A stretch of DNA of 20,937 nt from Basidiobolus ranarum (Eukaryota; Basidiobolomycota; Basidiobolomycetes; Basidiobolales), in contig JASJQH010007092.1 of the NCBI GenBank assembly GCA_040143965.1, positions 1-20,937 on the forward strand, written 5' to 3'. The notes below the pieces were generated by a model. The model made no database searches. It was not told where the DNA came from and saw nothing but the letters and a program-made list of their open reading frames with translations. The first letter of the stretch is position 1, and every line of letters starts with the position of its first letter. Below are positions 8,187 through 17,754 of the stretch, one piece after another. A program made the translations under genes and the position numbers.

Positions 8187-9812
8187 ATGCTACCCGACTC
8201 CCTTTTCATGCGGTCGCTAGTCCGACTTTCAGTAATAGCGTTATCTAGTGTTACGATAGCTTCTTTTATTTACTTTGGGTACTGTTTACATGTAGTTGGT
8301 AATATCAGCCCACCCCTAGAGCTACCATTCCTACCTGGTGTACAAGGTTATGTTGTAGATTTGATACACTGGTGGTTCGCCTTTGAAATATTATTCTATA
8401 TCTGGTTTCTTTCCACGCGCAATAGACTTCAAAAGCCTAGACCACCGGCTAGGTTGCCTAAAGGTGAACGCATCGAATTGTTGAAAAATTGCTTAAAGCA
8501 AGTCGATGATATGAATACGTTTTTGGAGGGTTGGTTTGATGTAGGTCATCATCAAACCAAAGTAGCCGATATCTACAGAGGGAACTTAATATCATGGTAG
8601 GTATTTTTGTGAACCTTGGTACTTACAGAGGAGTTGGGATACTTATCATTTTCTTTGTAAAGGTTGAGCTGGGTTTGCTTTGGCGCTACACATGAAGTCC
8701 TAGCTGAGGATCCCGAGATAGTAGAAGAGCTCAATGAGATGGTAGCCATGGTGGAGACTCGTGGAGGAATTAAGTTCCCTGAAGGGTTCAACCCCGATGC
8801 CAAATGTATTCGACTGAACATCGATCCGGTCAACGCTATTCATCGTCCCCTGATTTTTTACGCTGTAAGTACAACATAGAAACGACGATCATCACTCCTG
8901 ATCATTCAGCTAATAATTGTTATTCAGGTAATTCTTGGCTTGGATTTCGCTGCGAAGCTTTTATTGACTTGTCTTGGATTCCGTAACTACACTAAAGACC
9001 AAACTAAGAAAGCTAGCTTTTGGTCAGAATCTATGGAATTCGATTTAAAGGAAGAATTTGGGGCCAAAAAATACGCTCTACCTTATTGGTACTACGACCC
9101 TACAAAGTCTTGGTTCGGTTCAGGCTCTAAACGACGAAGCTCCAAAATGAAGCCTATTGTATTTGTACACGGAATTGGGCCAGGATTAGGGTGCTACCTA
9201 ATGTTCATATGGAAGTTGCTTAAATTAGGACAGCCCATATTTCTAGTTGAGCTTCCGTATGTCAGTATGAGATTTGTTGAGGAGTCTCCGTCTATGGAGG
9301 AACTGGGCAAAGAGATTGAGAATATGCTGGAATCTCATGGGTTCAGAAGTGCATGCTTCATTGGACATTCACTTGGCTCAATGGTGGTATCATGGATGGT
9401 AAATAATCATCTCAAACGAGTGAAGAGTGCGTTCTTCATCGATCCAATTTGCTTCCTGCTATTCCATCCCTCAGTAGCGTATAATTTTGTGTATCGAGTG
9501 CCAAAAACGGCCAGGGAATACTTCTTGCATTACTATGCATCCAAAGAATTGTTCATTAGTAATTTTATCAGCAGATACTTTGTCTGGTTCAATTCCATTC
9601 TCTTGACCGATGGTGCCAATTTACCCAAGAAGATGTTCGTCTACTTGGCGGAGAACGATCTTCTGGTGCCCTCGAGAGATGTAGAAAAGTATTTAATTGG
9701 CACAAATGTACATTGCAGAGTGTTCACCGGCTTAGATCATGCTTCGTTTTTGTTCAATCCCAAGGAAGAGAATGAAATTCTAGAGAATGTCAAGCGATGC
9801 GTAACTGCTTGA
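8187..9812 (+). CDS. Membrane-anchored alpha/beta hydrolase (serine hydrolase/lipase-like)
   Basis: I read three exons: 8187-8596, 8663-8864 and 8928-9812, giving 498 aa. The introns are 66 nt (GTAGGT/AAAG) and 63 nt (GTAAGT/CAG). The N-terminus has a strong hydrophobic segment at about residues 11-37 and a second, aromatic-rich one at about 62-76, suggesting membrane anchoring. The C-terminal half is an alpha/beta hydrolase fold. FVHGIGPG (282-290) forms the oxyanion strand-turn, and GHSLG at 350-354 has nucleophile S352. Plausible acid D448 is in LAENDLLVP and base H475 is in GLDHASF. Similar proteins are widespread in fungi and mostly uncharacterised, so a lipid ester substrate is only a guess. 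It is convergent with ERG26. Exon 3 begins GTAATT directly after CAG. Confidence 0.88.
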
Positions 9813-10170
9813 TCTCAACACCTTATATCGCCCGACTACATATCAATCCATATTATCCCTAATAATATTTACTTACCTTTAATGCCGATTTTAATGTAGA
9901 GATTTCATATATATATAGAAATAAACGACCCTGATTATAATTCAATTCATCCAAAATAGCCACCTCGGATAATCGGTAGTAACTGAATTCCCTATTCTTG
10001 GTGGATCTCCGACTTCCACTTGATTTGTTAACGTAAATGCTGAATTTCATTGGTGAAATGAACAGAAATCAATATCTCGAGAAATACTGGTTGAAGATGT
10101 ATTATTATGATTAAATAGATGAAACTAGTATATGTAGATGCGGTAGATAGGTTTAATTACATCATTAAGA
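9813..10170. other. Convergent intergenic region hydrolase / ERG26
   Basis: These 358 bp between two stop codons hold the 3' flanks, including an AATAAA on the + strand (9920-9925) that may serve the hydrolase gene. A 63-codon minus-strand frame at 9859-10050 contains a donor-like AAGGTAAGT but has no recognisable product. Confidence 0.55.
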
Positions 10171-11190
10171 CTACTCTAGTTTAATTCCGTTACTTTGAAG
10201 GGAGATTTTTACTCCTTCTTCAAAGGTGTAGATAGGCTCGTAACCAAGCAAGGTTCTAGCCTTGGTTATATCGTAGAATCGATGAATACATGTGAAATTG
10301 ACACGGAATCGATCCAAGATCATATTGACCTTTACAAAAGGCTTAAGGGCTAAAGTAACAGCCTCACAGAACAAACCTACTGACCAACCCAAGCTTTTTG
10401 GCAACATGATACATTTATCGGTAGGCTCTCCCATCAAGGAGGCAATATAGAATGGGAAGGTCCAGAAAGGAATTGGGTTTCCATCGGTGATGGTAAAGGC
10501 TTGTCCAGCTACAGGACTATCTTTCTCCAACTTGTCAGCGGCAAGGATAAGTGAATGGGATATGTTGCCAACGTAAGTGTAGTCAGCGATGTTGGAGTTA
10601 TCTCCAATAATAACCTTGACCTTCTTTCTAGCGTATGCAATATAAGAAGGAATCATAAGTTTATCACCTGGACCGTAGACACCTGAAGGTCTAATGGCGA
10701 CAGTTAAAAGTCCATCTTGACCGTTACTAGCCAAAATCATCTTTTCAGCCTTTGCTTTAGTCACCATATATGGGTCAAAGGCAGCTTCAACGGAAGGAAC
10801 CGTCTCATCGGCGTTTACTATTTCACCGCCATCGAAAATAACACTAGCAGTACTGGTATAGATGAGTTTCTCGATTTTTAGTTTTTTACACACCTTGAGT
10901 ACGTTTGCAGTACCATGAACGTTCACTTTTTCCGAAAGCTCAACTGAACCACCGATGGGAGGTGTAGCAGTATGGAATACGACCGAGCAGCCCTCACAGG
11001 CTTTGGTCACGTCATCTTCTTTACACAAGTCACCAATAAAGTATTCAACATCCTTGCGGTCGGTATTTTTAACGATATCAAAGACCTTAACTGTCCATTG
11101 GCGCTCAATCAACAAGTTGACCAAGTCTTTCCCGACGAAACCCTCACCGCCGATGACCAAACATACTTTCTTATTGACACTTTCAGACAT
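10171..11190 (-). CDS. ERG26: Sterol-4-alpha-carboxylate 3-dehydrogenase (decarboxylating), C-3 sterol dehydrogenase
   Basis: This enzyme acts in ergosterol synthesis on the ER. It oxidises the 3-beta-hydroxyl of the 4-carboxysterol with NAD(P) while the C-4 carboxyl is lost, as part of the Erg25-Erg26-Erg27 demethylation complex. The single exon of 339 aa is close to the 349 aa of yeast Erg26. It is an extended short-chain dehydrogenase of the 3-beta-HSD family. The nucleotide-binding GGEGFVG spans residues 14-20, FIGDL and VFHTATPP follow, and the catalytic Ser/Thr region is YTSTASV (111-117). YMVTK (141-145) gives catalytic Y141 and K145. RPSGVYGPGD is the typical family motif. The C-terminus has hydrophobic stretches (WSVGLFCEAVTLAL) suited to membrane association. 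Related 3-beta-HSD-like reductases exist, so ERG26 is very likely but not certain. Confidence 0.92.
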   Translation of the reverse strand: MSESVNKKVCLVIGGEGFVGKDLVNLLIERQWTVKVFDIVKNTDRKDVEYFIGDLCKEDDVTKACEGCSVVFHTATPPIGGSVELSEKVNVHGTANVLKVCKKLKIEKLIYTSTASVIFDGGEIVNADETVPSVEAAFDPYMVTKAKAEKMILASNGQDGLLTVAIRPSGVYGPGDKLMIPSYIAYARKKVKVIIGDNSNIADYTYVGNISHSLILAADKLEKDSPVAGQAFTITDGNPIPFWTFPFYIASLMGEPTDKCIMLPKSLGWSVGLFCEAVTLALKPFVKVNMILDRFRVNFTCIHRFYDITKARTLLGYEPIYTFEEGVKISLQSNGIKLE

Positions 11191-11856
11191 AACAGAACGA
11201 GTGGAAATACTAGAGGAAAAGTTTTGTAATTTGGAATAAAAGAAGAGGGAAGAAACAGGTTAGTTCTGGAATGATATCCAAACGATGCTCTAAATGGTTG
11301 AGGCAAGCCCCAGTAATGTGTCGAATCAATGAAGTGGGTTGAATATATATGCATGTTGGGTTGATTCAGATAAATTAAGACTACATGCTATTCGTGATAG
11401 CACAGATGTTCAAATTGGGTGTACCAATGGTCAAATTTCTCTTAAAACAAGATAAGAAATTAGCAATGGTTTAGGCACCAAATTGCTCATAATAATTTGT
11501 TCAACCATGCTACATATCGTGATATTGGGTGGAAATCGAGACACTTTTATAGAGACACTTTTACTTGGCTATATATTTTCACGGTCCAGAGAAGTAGGGT
11601 GAAAGGAAGTGAGGGGAGGGGAGGGGAGGCAAAAGGACAATAAAAGAAATACAGTTGAAACAAAAACTAAAGGCGTAGAGATGTGGTGGTATGACTGACT
11701 TCGTAGCATGAAGAGTTGATCAAGTGTTGACTCCATGAATAACAATAGCTTTTGGTTGAGCTCTCTGAAATTAGTACTGACTACTGGTTGTTTGGTGGAT
11801 TTATTATGGAACCATTCGAAGGTCAACAACTCTAAGAAAATCTTTCCCCAAAGCGT
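11191..11856. promoter_or_regulatory. Intergenic: ERG26 promoter and YRA1 3' flank
   Basis: These 666 bp lie between the YRA1 stop and the ERG26 start, both on the minus strand. They contain a G-run (11611-11629) that reads CCCCT x3 on the coding strand and a TTTATT (11800-11805), which is AATAAA on the minus strand 52 nt after the YRA1 stop. No gene is seen. Confidence 0.5.
11611..11629 (-). promoter_or_regulatory. Triple AGGGG/CCCCT tract in ERG26 promoter
   Basis: GAGGGGAGGGGAGGGGAGG on the + strand lies about 420 nt upstream of the ERG26 start. It contains three AGGGG units, identical to the yeast stress-response element (CCCCT on the other strand), and also fits a short-loop G-quadruplex pattern. 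Either use is inferred. Confidence 0.4.
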
Positions 11857-12975
11857 TTACATTCTAACGCTGAAAGATGGCTGACGTCCTCCCTTCTTAC
11901 CACCGCCATTGTTGGATTTACCTGGTAAGCGATCGGAATACAACTTGCCAGAGCTATTCGATCAGATATGGTTTAGACATTAGGTGAGTGAAATTTACGA
12001 TGGTTCCCAGATGTAGCCTTACCCTGATGATCCCGGCTCTTGCTTCTGCTTAGAAAGACGGTAGTTGGCAGCACCCTTTGAAGCTGTATCCTTCAAGATA
12101 ATACTCAGTGTACGACCTATATGGATGAAGTACTTAGCATTTACTAAAGTCAACAATGCTTCTTTATCAAACGTACCATCAGCAACAACGTTGTTAAGCT
12201 TGTTGATTGCTTTGTGTGCGGATGCTTTAAGATTATATATAATCTCAGCATTTCCAGTTGGCCGAGTATTTTGATCATACAACAGAGTGCATTTTCTAAT
12301 TTCACCGAATTGAGAGAAGATAGCCTATATGGACACGTAAAGTGTCAAATTGGTGTTTAGTAAATGCGACAAAGTAGACGACAGCTTTACTGTGGGAAAT
12401 TATCTTACTTGAATATCTTGTGCAGAAGCTCCTCTGTCCAAGTTGCTAATGAGTATGGTAGCAGGACCCGCCTCGCCTCTAATGGAGATTTGCTGAGGTG
12501 TGTTGGTAATTCCCTTAATCTTGATCGATTTGTCTTCCTTTCCACTCTTTCCACCCAGTTGCACCGAGCGAACAGCGGCGCTAGTAGCGAGAGCAACGCT
12601 TCGGTTGACGTTTGAGTTGCGGCTTACTACGGTCTTATTTTTAGTATCAGGGTTAGCTTTGGTGAAAAGATCGTGTTTCCAGGGCACGTTTGTATCGCTT
12701 CTAGATTTCTTCTGGAGGAGAAAATACGTGAAATAGGGAAAGTGTCAGTCTTTTGCTTTTGTTTTCTTCCAATTAGTTCGAATAAAACTCTGTCTCTTTA
12801 CCGTGTAAGGTTTGGTAGATGCTTTGGTAGCCTGTCTGCCAACTTGGTGGCTTCTGATTGCGCCACCACCTCTACTACTTTTTGGGTTGTTTGACCTGTT
12901 GTTAGGATTATTTGGTTTCTTGGGACCTTTGTCTTGTTTAATAATGTCATCTAAACTCATGTCGATTCTGTCCAT
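11857..12975 (-). CDS. YRA1: RRM mRNA-export adaptor, REF/ALY (THO complex subunit 4) family
   Basis: Yra1/Aly binds the UAP56/Sub2 helicase and hands mRNA to the Mex67-Mtr2 export receptor in the nucleus. I read five exons: 12975-12802, 12711-12409, 12324-12177, 12116-12023 and 11953-11857, giving 271 aa with all phases consistent. The start MDRIDMSLDDIIKQ carries the conserved N-terminal UAP56-binding motif. A basic Asn/Gly-rich linker and PWKHDLF (68-74) follow. The RRM spans about 142-220, with RNP2-type TILISNL (143-149) and RNP1-type GNAEIIY. The C-terminal tail is basic and Gly-rich and ends in FSVRM. Intron 3 (12117-12176) is 60 nt with no in-frame stop; splicing it restores the normal RRM ending NNVVADGRTLSIIL. 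Exon 5 was chosen because reading past exon 4 ends at once, whereas the GTAAGG/TAG splice adds a typical basic tail. Confidence 0.88.
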
Positions 12976-13469
12976 CTTGACGCGTATCTCTCCCAAAGGT
13001 AAAAGTGGGAGGTGAAGTAGTGGTTTTTAGTCAAAGTTAATTCCTAGGGAATACCAACCATATGGGCCAATATGATCTTTTTCAAAAAGAAAATAATCCA
13101 TTAAATTGTTCTGGTAATTTCCTATAGATAATATCCCATAAGAAGATCTATGATATTTGATTGACCAAAATTCTGGGTAAAATCTCTCTTATTGGTTTGA
13201 AATAGCTACTTTTCAATAAATTCAAGTGTTTTAATGGTGGTTTCTGAGACCCTCGATTGCTCAATGCACCGGACAAGATGTGCGAGATGTTGAAAGGCAA
13301 ACAGTGAAAGAAAGATCCTGAAAAAGTACACGCGCTATATCAATTATGGATTTATTCTTCTTTTTTATGTAAAAACCTTCATTTGATGTGTGCAGCGAAC
13401 GAAATAGTTTAGGTTAGGGAAGGGAAGAGAAGAGAAGGAAAGGGAATATTTTCAACGTCAAAGTTGCCC
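12976..13469. promoter_or_regulatory. Intergenic: YRA1 promoter and coronin 3' flank
   Basis: These 494 bp separate two minus-strand genes. A purine-rich stretch (about 13405-13447), pyrimidine-rich on the coding strand, follows the coronin stop and includes TTAGGTTAGGG, a near-telobox. A TTTATT at 13351-13356 is AATAAA on the minus strand, about 114 nt after the coronin stop. No gene is seen. Confidence 0.5.
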
Positions 13470-15462
13470 TTAATTTCCATTCATTTCAACTTCGAGTGGA
13501 GTGGAGGCGCCAGAAGTAGGAGCCGAATTATTTTGACTAGTGTATTGGGCAAGTTGAGTTTCTAGCTGACGAATTTTGATATCCTTTTGAGCAATTTGAT
13601 TCTTGAAGTTTTCGTTCTCTTGACGGAGCTTGTGATAAGCGTCTTGGTACTGAATTGCAAGTAGAATAGAGGCATTAGTTTTCATTAGGTTAACAATTGC
13701 TCATTGACTTGGATATACCTCTTTCTCATTGGTGGGATGGATAACTTCTTCGGGTGCTTGTTGAGGAGCTGAAGAGACAAATGCCTTCTTCGACTTCGCC
13801 ACGAAACCAGTCTCGAGACTGACAAGCTTGGGGCTAGCACTTTTACCTTCAAAGAACTCATCTGCAGTCAAAGCAGGCTCATCACTACGTGTTGGTGGGA
13901 AAACGTCCTCTTGGAATCCTTCAGCCTATTGTGTATTGATAAGTGAACGCCATGTCTTTAGTACATTGATAGACAGTCATGCAATTCTCTAAGCAAAATA
14001 CCTTTCTAGGCACAACAAATGAGACTGGCTCAATCGAATCACGGCACACTTTGTAAGCACGGGCGACTTCACAATCGCTAACATTTAACGCACGCTTGGG
14101 CATGTAAGCAATACCACGTTGTGGATCAGTTGATTTGAATTCTGCGAGGTATTTGAGGCTATCGTTCGCAAACTCATAATAGCGAATGTTACCGTCACTG
14201 TAATATTTTCCAATAAACAAAACTGGTTAGAAGATGATGGCATGATGTTACCACAACAAACGTTAGTTTACCCCTGATAGGTGGAAGGGGTTAGTTGGCA
14301 TCCATATGGGTTTCTTTGCAAAGTATACACATACCTTGCCTGCGAGATACAGCATATGAGTGTCAGCATCGTAGTATGGCATAAGCACACCAGAGGAAAA
14401 GTCAATAGACTCTTGGTTGAGTGGAGCGTTGAGGTTGTTGGAGTCCCAAATGAAAATCTGACGATCACTGGTCCTCGAGAAACCAGTGGTGGCTATTCTA
14501 TCTTCATCACCGAGCCATACTACGCGAGAGCCCTTAATACCTTGGTGACCGTTGCCTTCCTATAAAAACACTCAATACATGTCTCATTGGGCGCAATACT
14601 AATTTGGTATTACCTGGACAATTTGATTCGCTCTGACGTCGAAGACACGGATTTTCTTATCTTTGCAGCTGGTAACAAGGAGATTTCCGTTCCAGTTCCA
14701 GTCCATAGATTGAATGGCTTCCATATGACCAGTAAGTTGCTGCTTTTCAATTCCTTTTTCAATGTCCCAAAGTCTAATGGTCAAATCAGCACTAGAACTG
14801 GCCAATACATTGTCTGCAGTAGGATGGAAGAGAACTTGACCAACTTTTCTGTTAATTTACAAGAAATCTCGTTAAAGGGCCTACTTCATATAAGACAGCT
14901 ATTATTATCGAGCTATACCTTCCGTGGCCATTGAGAGTAAGTGCGGGAACAGTAACGTTATCTTCAAGAGGTTCCTCAGCAATATTCCAAATCATAACTT
15001 TACAATCTTCACCAGCAGAGGCGATGACATAGTCATTAAAGTTGGAAAAGTCTGTATCGAGAACTGGACCAGCGTGACCACAATAGAGGAATGGGTTGGA
15101 GCTCATTTTACCTAATATTACAAAAGCAATTAGCTTTACCAAGCAAGGTGATTTTTTGTACGTTTCATAACAACTTACCAATAGACTCCAAAGGGATGAT
15201 GGCGAAAGCACCACCACCACCAGCATTCCAGTTGACGGAAAGGAAGCGCTACGAGAAGTATGTGGTTATTTTATTTGTTCGAAAATAATATGGTCTTAAA
15301 GTAATAATATTGTGAGAAACAAGATATACTTACAGGATTAACCTTGACAATATTGGTATCCCAAGCACTTGTAGAGATTCTCAAGTTATCGTAACAATCA
15401 TCGCGCTTCGCGGAAGATCCGTAAACGTGACGGAATTTCGAGGCTCGGATGAAGCGAGACAT
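13470..15462 (-). CDS. CRN1: Coronin, actin-binding WD40 protein with C-terminal coiled coil
   Basis: Coronins bind F-actin and the Arp2/3 complex and control actin patch turnover. I read nine exons: 15462-15334, 15248-15179, 15111-14919, 14848-14614, 14559-14335, 14273-14272, 14197-14002, 13925-13719 and 13649-13470, giving 478 aa. This suits a short coronin; yeast Crn1 is longer. The N-terminus MSRFIRASKFRHVYG is the typical coronin signature. The propeller has CGHAGPVLDTDFS, KVGQVLFHPTADNVLAS, DLTIRLWD and KKIRVFD. The DUF1900-type region VPRKAEGFQEDVFPP follows, then a Ser/Pro/Glu linker and a C-terminal coiled coil (YQDAYHKL...IRQLETQLAQY) for oligomerisation. The sixth exon appears to be just GG: it gives the conserved K-G-D (LAGKGDGNIRYYEF), whereas joining its neighbours directly puts TGA after K284. 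Exon 3 begins GTAAAA after TTAG. Confidence 0.92.
14272..14273 (-). other. Putative 2-nt microexon (GG) of coronin
   Basis: Intron A (14334-14274, 61 nt) has donor GTATGT, branch-like CTAAC and acceptor TATCAG. Intron B (14271-14198, 74 nt) has donor GTAAAC, branch-like TCTAAC and acceptor TTACAG. Only GG lies between them. With preceding AAG and following T-GAC it encodes K284-G285-D286, the residues expected in coronins. Codon 285 would thus be spread over two exons. Confidence 0.75.
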
Positions 15463-15949
15463 GGTACTAACACAAGTGCTATTGAAATCAAGACAGGTTA
15501 GTCAAGGTCAAAAGGATTAGAGTACCTGTGAACTTCACCTGTAGAGGTAGGTAGTGAAGTGTTAAGAGTGAGAGAGGACAAGTTGAGTAAGACTTTCCGA
15601 GAATCTTAAAGCAAATATTTGTGAACCGAACCTCCGAGTTCGCCGTACAATAAAATAAATTGACGTGTTTCTACTGGAATCGTGAGTACCAACTTGTGGG
15701 TTTAATTTTATCAAGGAAGAATATTAATTGATCCAATTTAGATTCATTAATAAATGTACCACAAAAAACCAAATATTGACATTTTAATCACAATATGCAT
15801 TTATGTAAAATCCTATGTAAAGTTCTTCAGATTGATCAAGTGTGTCACTAATAAACAAGAGCGCTTAGGGCTAGCTAAACAAAACAACTCTTTGGTCAAC
15901 AGCATAATTTACAAGGGTTTGAGGAGAGGGCAATGAAGAGTTAAATATG
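15463..15949. promoter_or_regulatory. Intergenic: coronin promoter and TatD-gene 3' flank
   Basis: These 487 bp separate the coronin start from the stop of the next minus-strand gene. The region is AT-rich with a TGACGTG at 15661-15667 (CRE-like, about 200 nt upstream of the coronin start). Open frames are short and unrecognisable. Confidence 0.45.
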
Positions 15950-16820
15950 CTATTCTTCAAGCCCAAAGAACTCCAGAGAGTTCTTGAAGGTGATCTCGGC
16001 TACCTCCGTGTTTTCACAGCCCCAGATCTCACCCAGAGCAATACAAATATCTTCCATTACTTGGTCTACCATCTCTAGTGTATTTGCGTCTGACTCTATA
16101 AGTATCCTATTCTTAGGAATCATCAAGATATTGTCGGTGAGTTTCTTGGTCCTTAAGTTGACAAGTTTCGAAAAACTGAAATAGAACCGGGACCCCACTT
16201 TCTTGGGCAATTTGAGAACAGCCTTAATTATTTCATGTGAACCAGAGTAAGAATGAAGCATAATCTTGGGTGGAAATTGGTCTGGTTTTAGTTGACGAAG
16301 ATATTCAAGTAAATAACCGTGAGCTTGTACGCAGTGAACTGATACCACACGGTTTAAGCTGGCTGCTAAAGAAAACTGATATTTGAATATTTCCAGCTGT
16401 GTTGGAAGATCGTAACGTTCTTTGCTTACTGGATTCGTGGCAATTTTATCGAGACCTGAAGACAGTAACAAAATACTGAGTTTCAACAAAAATATTCGAA
16501 CAATTGGCTAAGAAAGTAAAAGGAATACCGATCTCTCCAAGTACCGCTTTCTCATGCTTTTCAAGATACTCTTTCAATGTATCTTTCCATTGGTCGTTTT
16601 CTGCCACTTCGTGCGCATACCAAGGATGAACACCAAAGCCTGGAATGACTCTGTTGGGATTCTTCATTGCTGCTTCGTGAACCAGCTCCCAATCAGAAGG
16701 TCTCGTGCCCATTGGACAGTTCCATTTGGTTTTCATATTAAATACTTCGAGGTGCTCGGGATGGTCATGTATATGAGAATGTACATCGAAAAACTGGTTG
16801 AAAATATCGGGAGTAGACAT
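15950..16820 (-). CDS. scn1: TatD-family metal-dependent hydrolase (Scn1/Cut9-interacting type)
   Basis: TatD proteins are TIM-barrel metal-dependent hydrolases, several of which are nucleases. The fission-yeast member Scn1 was found as a Cut9 (APC) interactor. I read two exons, 16820-16529 and 16455-15950, with a 73-nt intron (GTATTC/TTCAG), giving 265 aa, a normal TatD length. The full metal-ligand set is visible: H14 and H16 in DVHSHIHD, E96 in GEIG, H138 in VHCVQAHG, H165 in MLHSYSGS and D220 in ESDAN. I chose the ATG two residues before TPDIF because the conserved core begins right after it. An in-frame ATG at 16895 would add 25 residues (MNLVHLNTLFRSIVCSS...) that could act as a weak targeting peptide. 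Confidence 0.88.
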
Positions 16821-16909
16821 GCTTTCTAGAAAAGGTATGGACAGTGAAGAACACACGATGCTACGAAATAATGTATTTAGGTGAACTAAATTCATCAGTT
16901 AGGTCAATC

Positions 16910-16979
16910 AATTATGATTAACTAGTGTTTATTTGGGAACAATGATCAATTGAAATGAAACGATGAAGTGATCATAATT
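16910..16979. repeat. Short inverted repeat upstream of the TatD gene
   Basis: AATTATGAT (16910-16918) is repeated in inverted form as ATCATAATT (16971-16979), with a 52-nt AT-rich spacer that holds further TGATCA/ATCAATT pieces. It may be a regulatory palindrome or chance in AT-rich DNA. Confidence 0.3.
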
Positions 16980-17060
16980 AACCAAATTAGTCACTGCTGA
17001 GAAAACGGTGTGTGAACGAGAAATGTACAGAGGAAATGAGTATAGTATTCAGTGGGCTAT

Positions 17061-17397
17061 TTAGTGTTGATGAATGCTCGCAAATAGTTCAGCGTCAACC
17101 GTGCTTATCTTACTATCTGCAGATGCCCGCCTTTTGGTCGGATAGTTGTCAAACTCTTCCCATGCGTTTGCATCAATATCTGTATCTCCGATGACTTCAA
17201 ACTCATCAGTCGAACGACCCCAGTTGAAAACGCCAGCGCCTTCTTTCTTGGGGAGTCCTCGAGGGTCCTGGTGTCCGGTTCTAAGGGGAATGAGTATCAA
17301 TGAATTTGAGAAGTACCAATATTCATGGTACATACCTGTTGAAGTGGCGCTCTCCTTGGAGAGCGGCGGCCGAGCTGTGGTGTCTGGAACGGGTCAT
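17061..17397 (-). CDS. STF2: STF2/TMA10-like small hydrophilic protein
   Basis: This protein is related to yeast Stf2/Tma10, described as an ATPase-stabilising factor and a hydrophilin linked to desiccation tolerance. I read two exons, 17397-17336 and 17280-17061, with a 55-nt intron (GTATGT/CTTAG), giving 93 aa. The family pattern is clear: start MTRSRH, then RHFNRTGHQDP, then KKEGAGVFNWG at about residues 32-42, corresponding to the KxGxGxxNWG core of Stf2-type proteins. An acidic stretch (DEFEVIGDTDIDANAWEEFD) follows, then a basic, Ser-rich C-terminus. No membrane segment is present. The role in the cell is inferred from the family only; the related HABP4/PAI-RBP1 domain is the main alternative. 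Confidence 0.75.
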
Positions 17398-17754
17398 GAC
17401 AGAAGAGAGTAGGATTGAAATAGAACTAGTATGCGATGGTCTGAGGAAGTTGAGAAGAAAAACACAGCTTTTATAACACTCCCTCACCACAGTAGCTTCG
17501 AAGACCGAAGAAAGTAGAAGGTATCAACATGGAACAGCTGATCTCAAATTGAACCAATCGCCATGGAAAGATTCATGGAAACTTGTCCAGGTCTCGGATA
17601 TACCACTAAGTGGCAACTTCACCATTTCTAGATCTGTCAATCTTCTACTCACTAGGGTGAATTTTGAGGATTTATTATGTGTGTTCATATTAATTAGTGT
17701 GACGTGCTTTTCCCGAATGAAACTGAGCATACCTAGAGCAACGTACCAAGAGAA
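17398..17754. promoter_or_regulatory. STF2-like gene promoter and flank
   Basis: This AT-rich region lies upstream of the STF2-like gene. A 68-codon minus-strand frame (17524-17730) and a 69-codon plus-strand frame (17549-17758) overlap here; neither product is recognisable. Confidence 0.4.

Noticed and set aside
9859-10050. 63-codon minus-strand frame with an internal donor-like AAGGTAAGT
   Set aside because: Lies between two convergent 3' ends and the possible acceptor leads to nothing recognisable; most likely chance.
12019-12282. Uninterrupted 87-codon frame through YRA1 exons 3-4
   Set aside because: Reads through the 60-nt intron and stops before the basic tail. The RRM alignment favours the spliced five-exon model, with the read-through kept only as a possible isoform.
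13921-14220. Coronin exon 7 starting further upstream with MFIGKYY
   Set aside because: It needs a weak donor (GTGTAT) and inserts residues foreign to coronins. The GG microexon model gives the conserved sequence with canonical sites.
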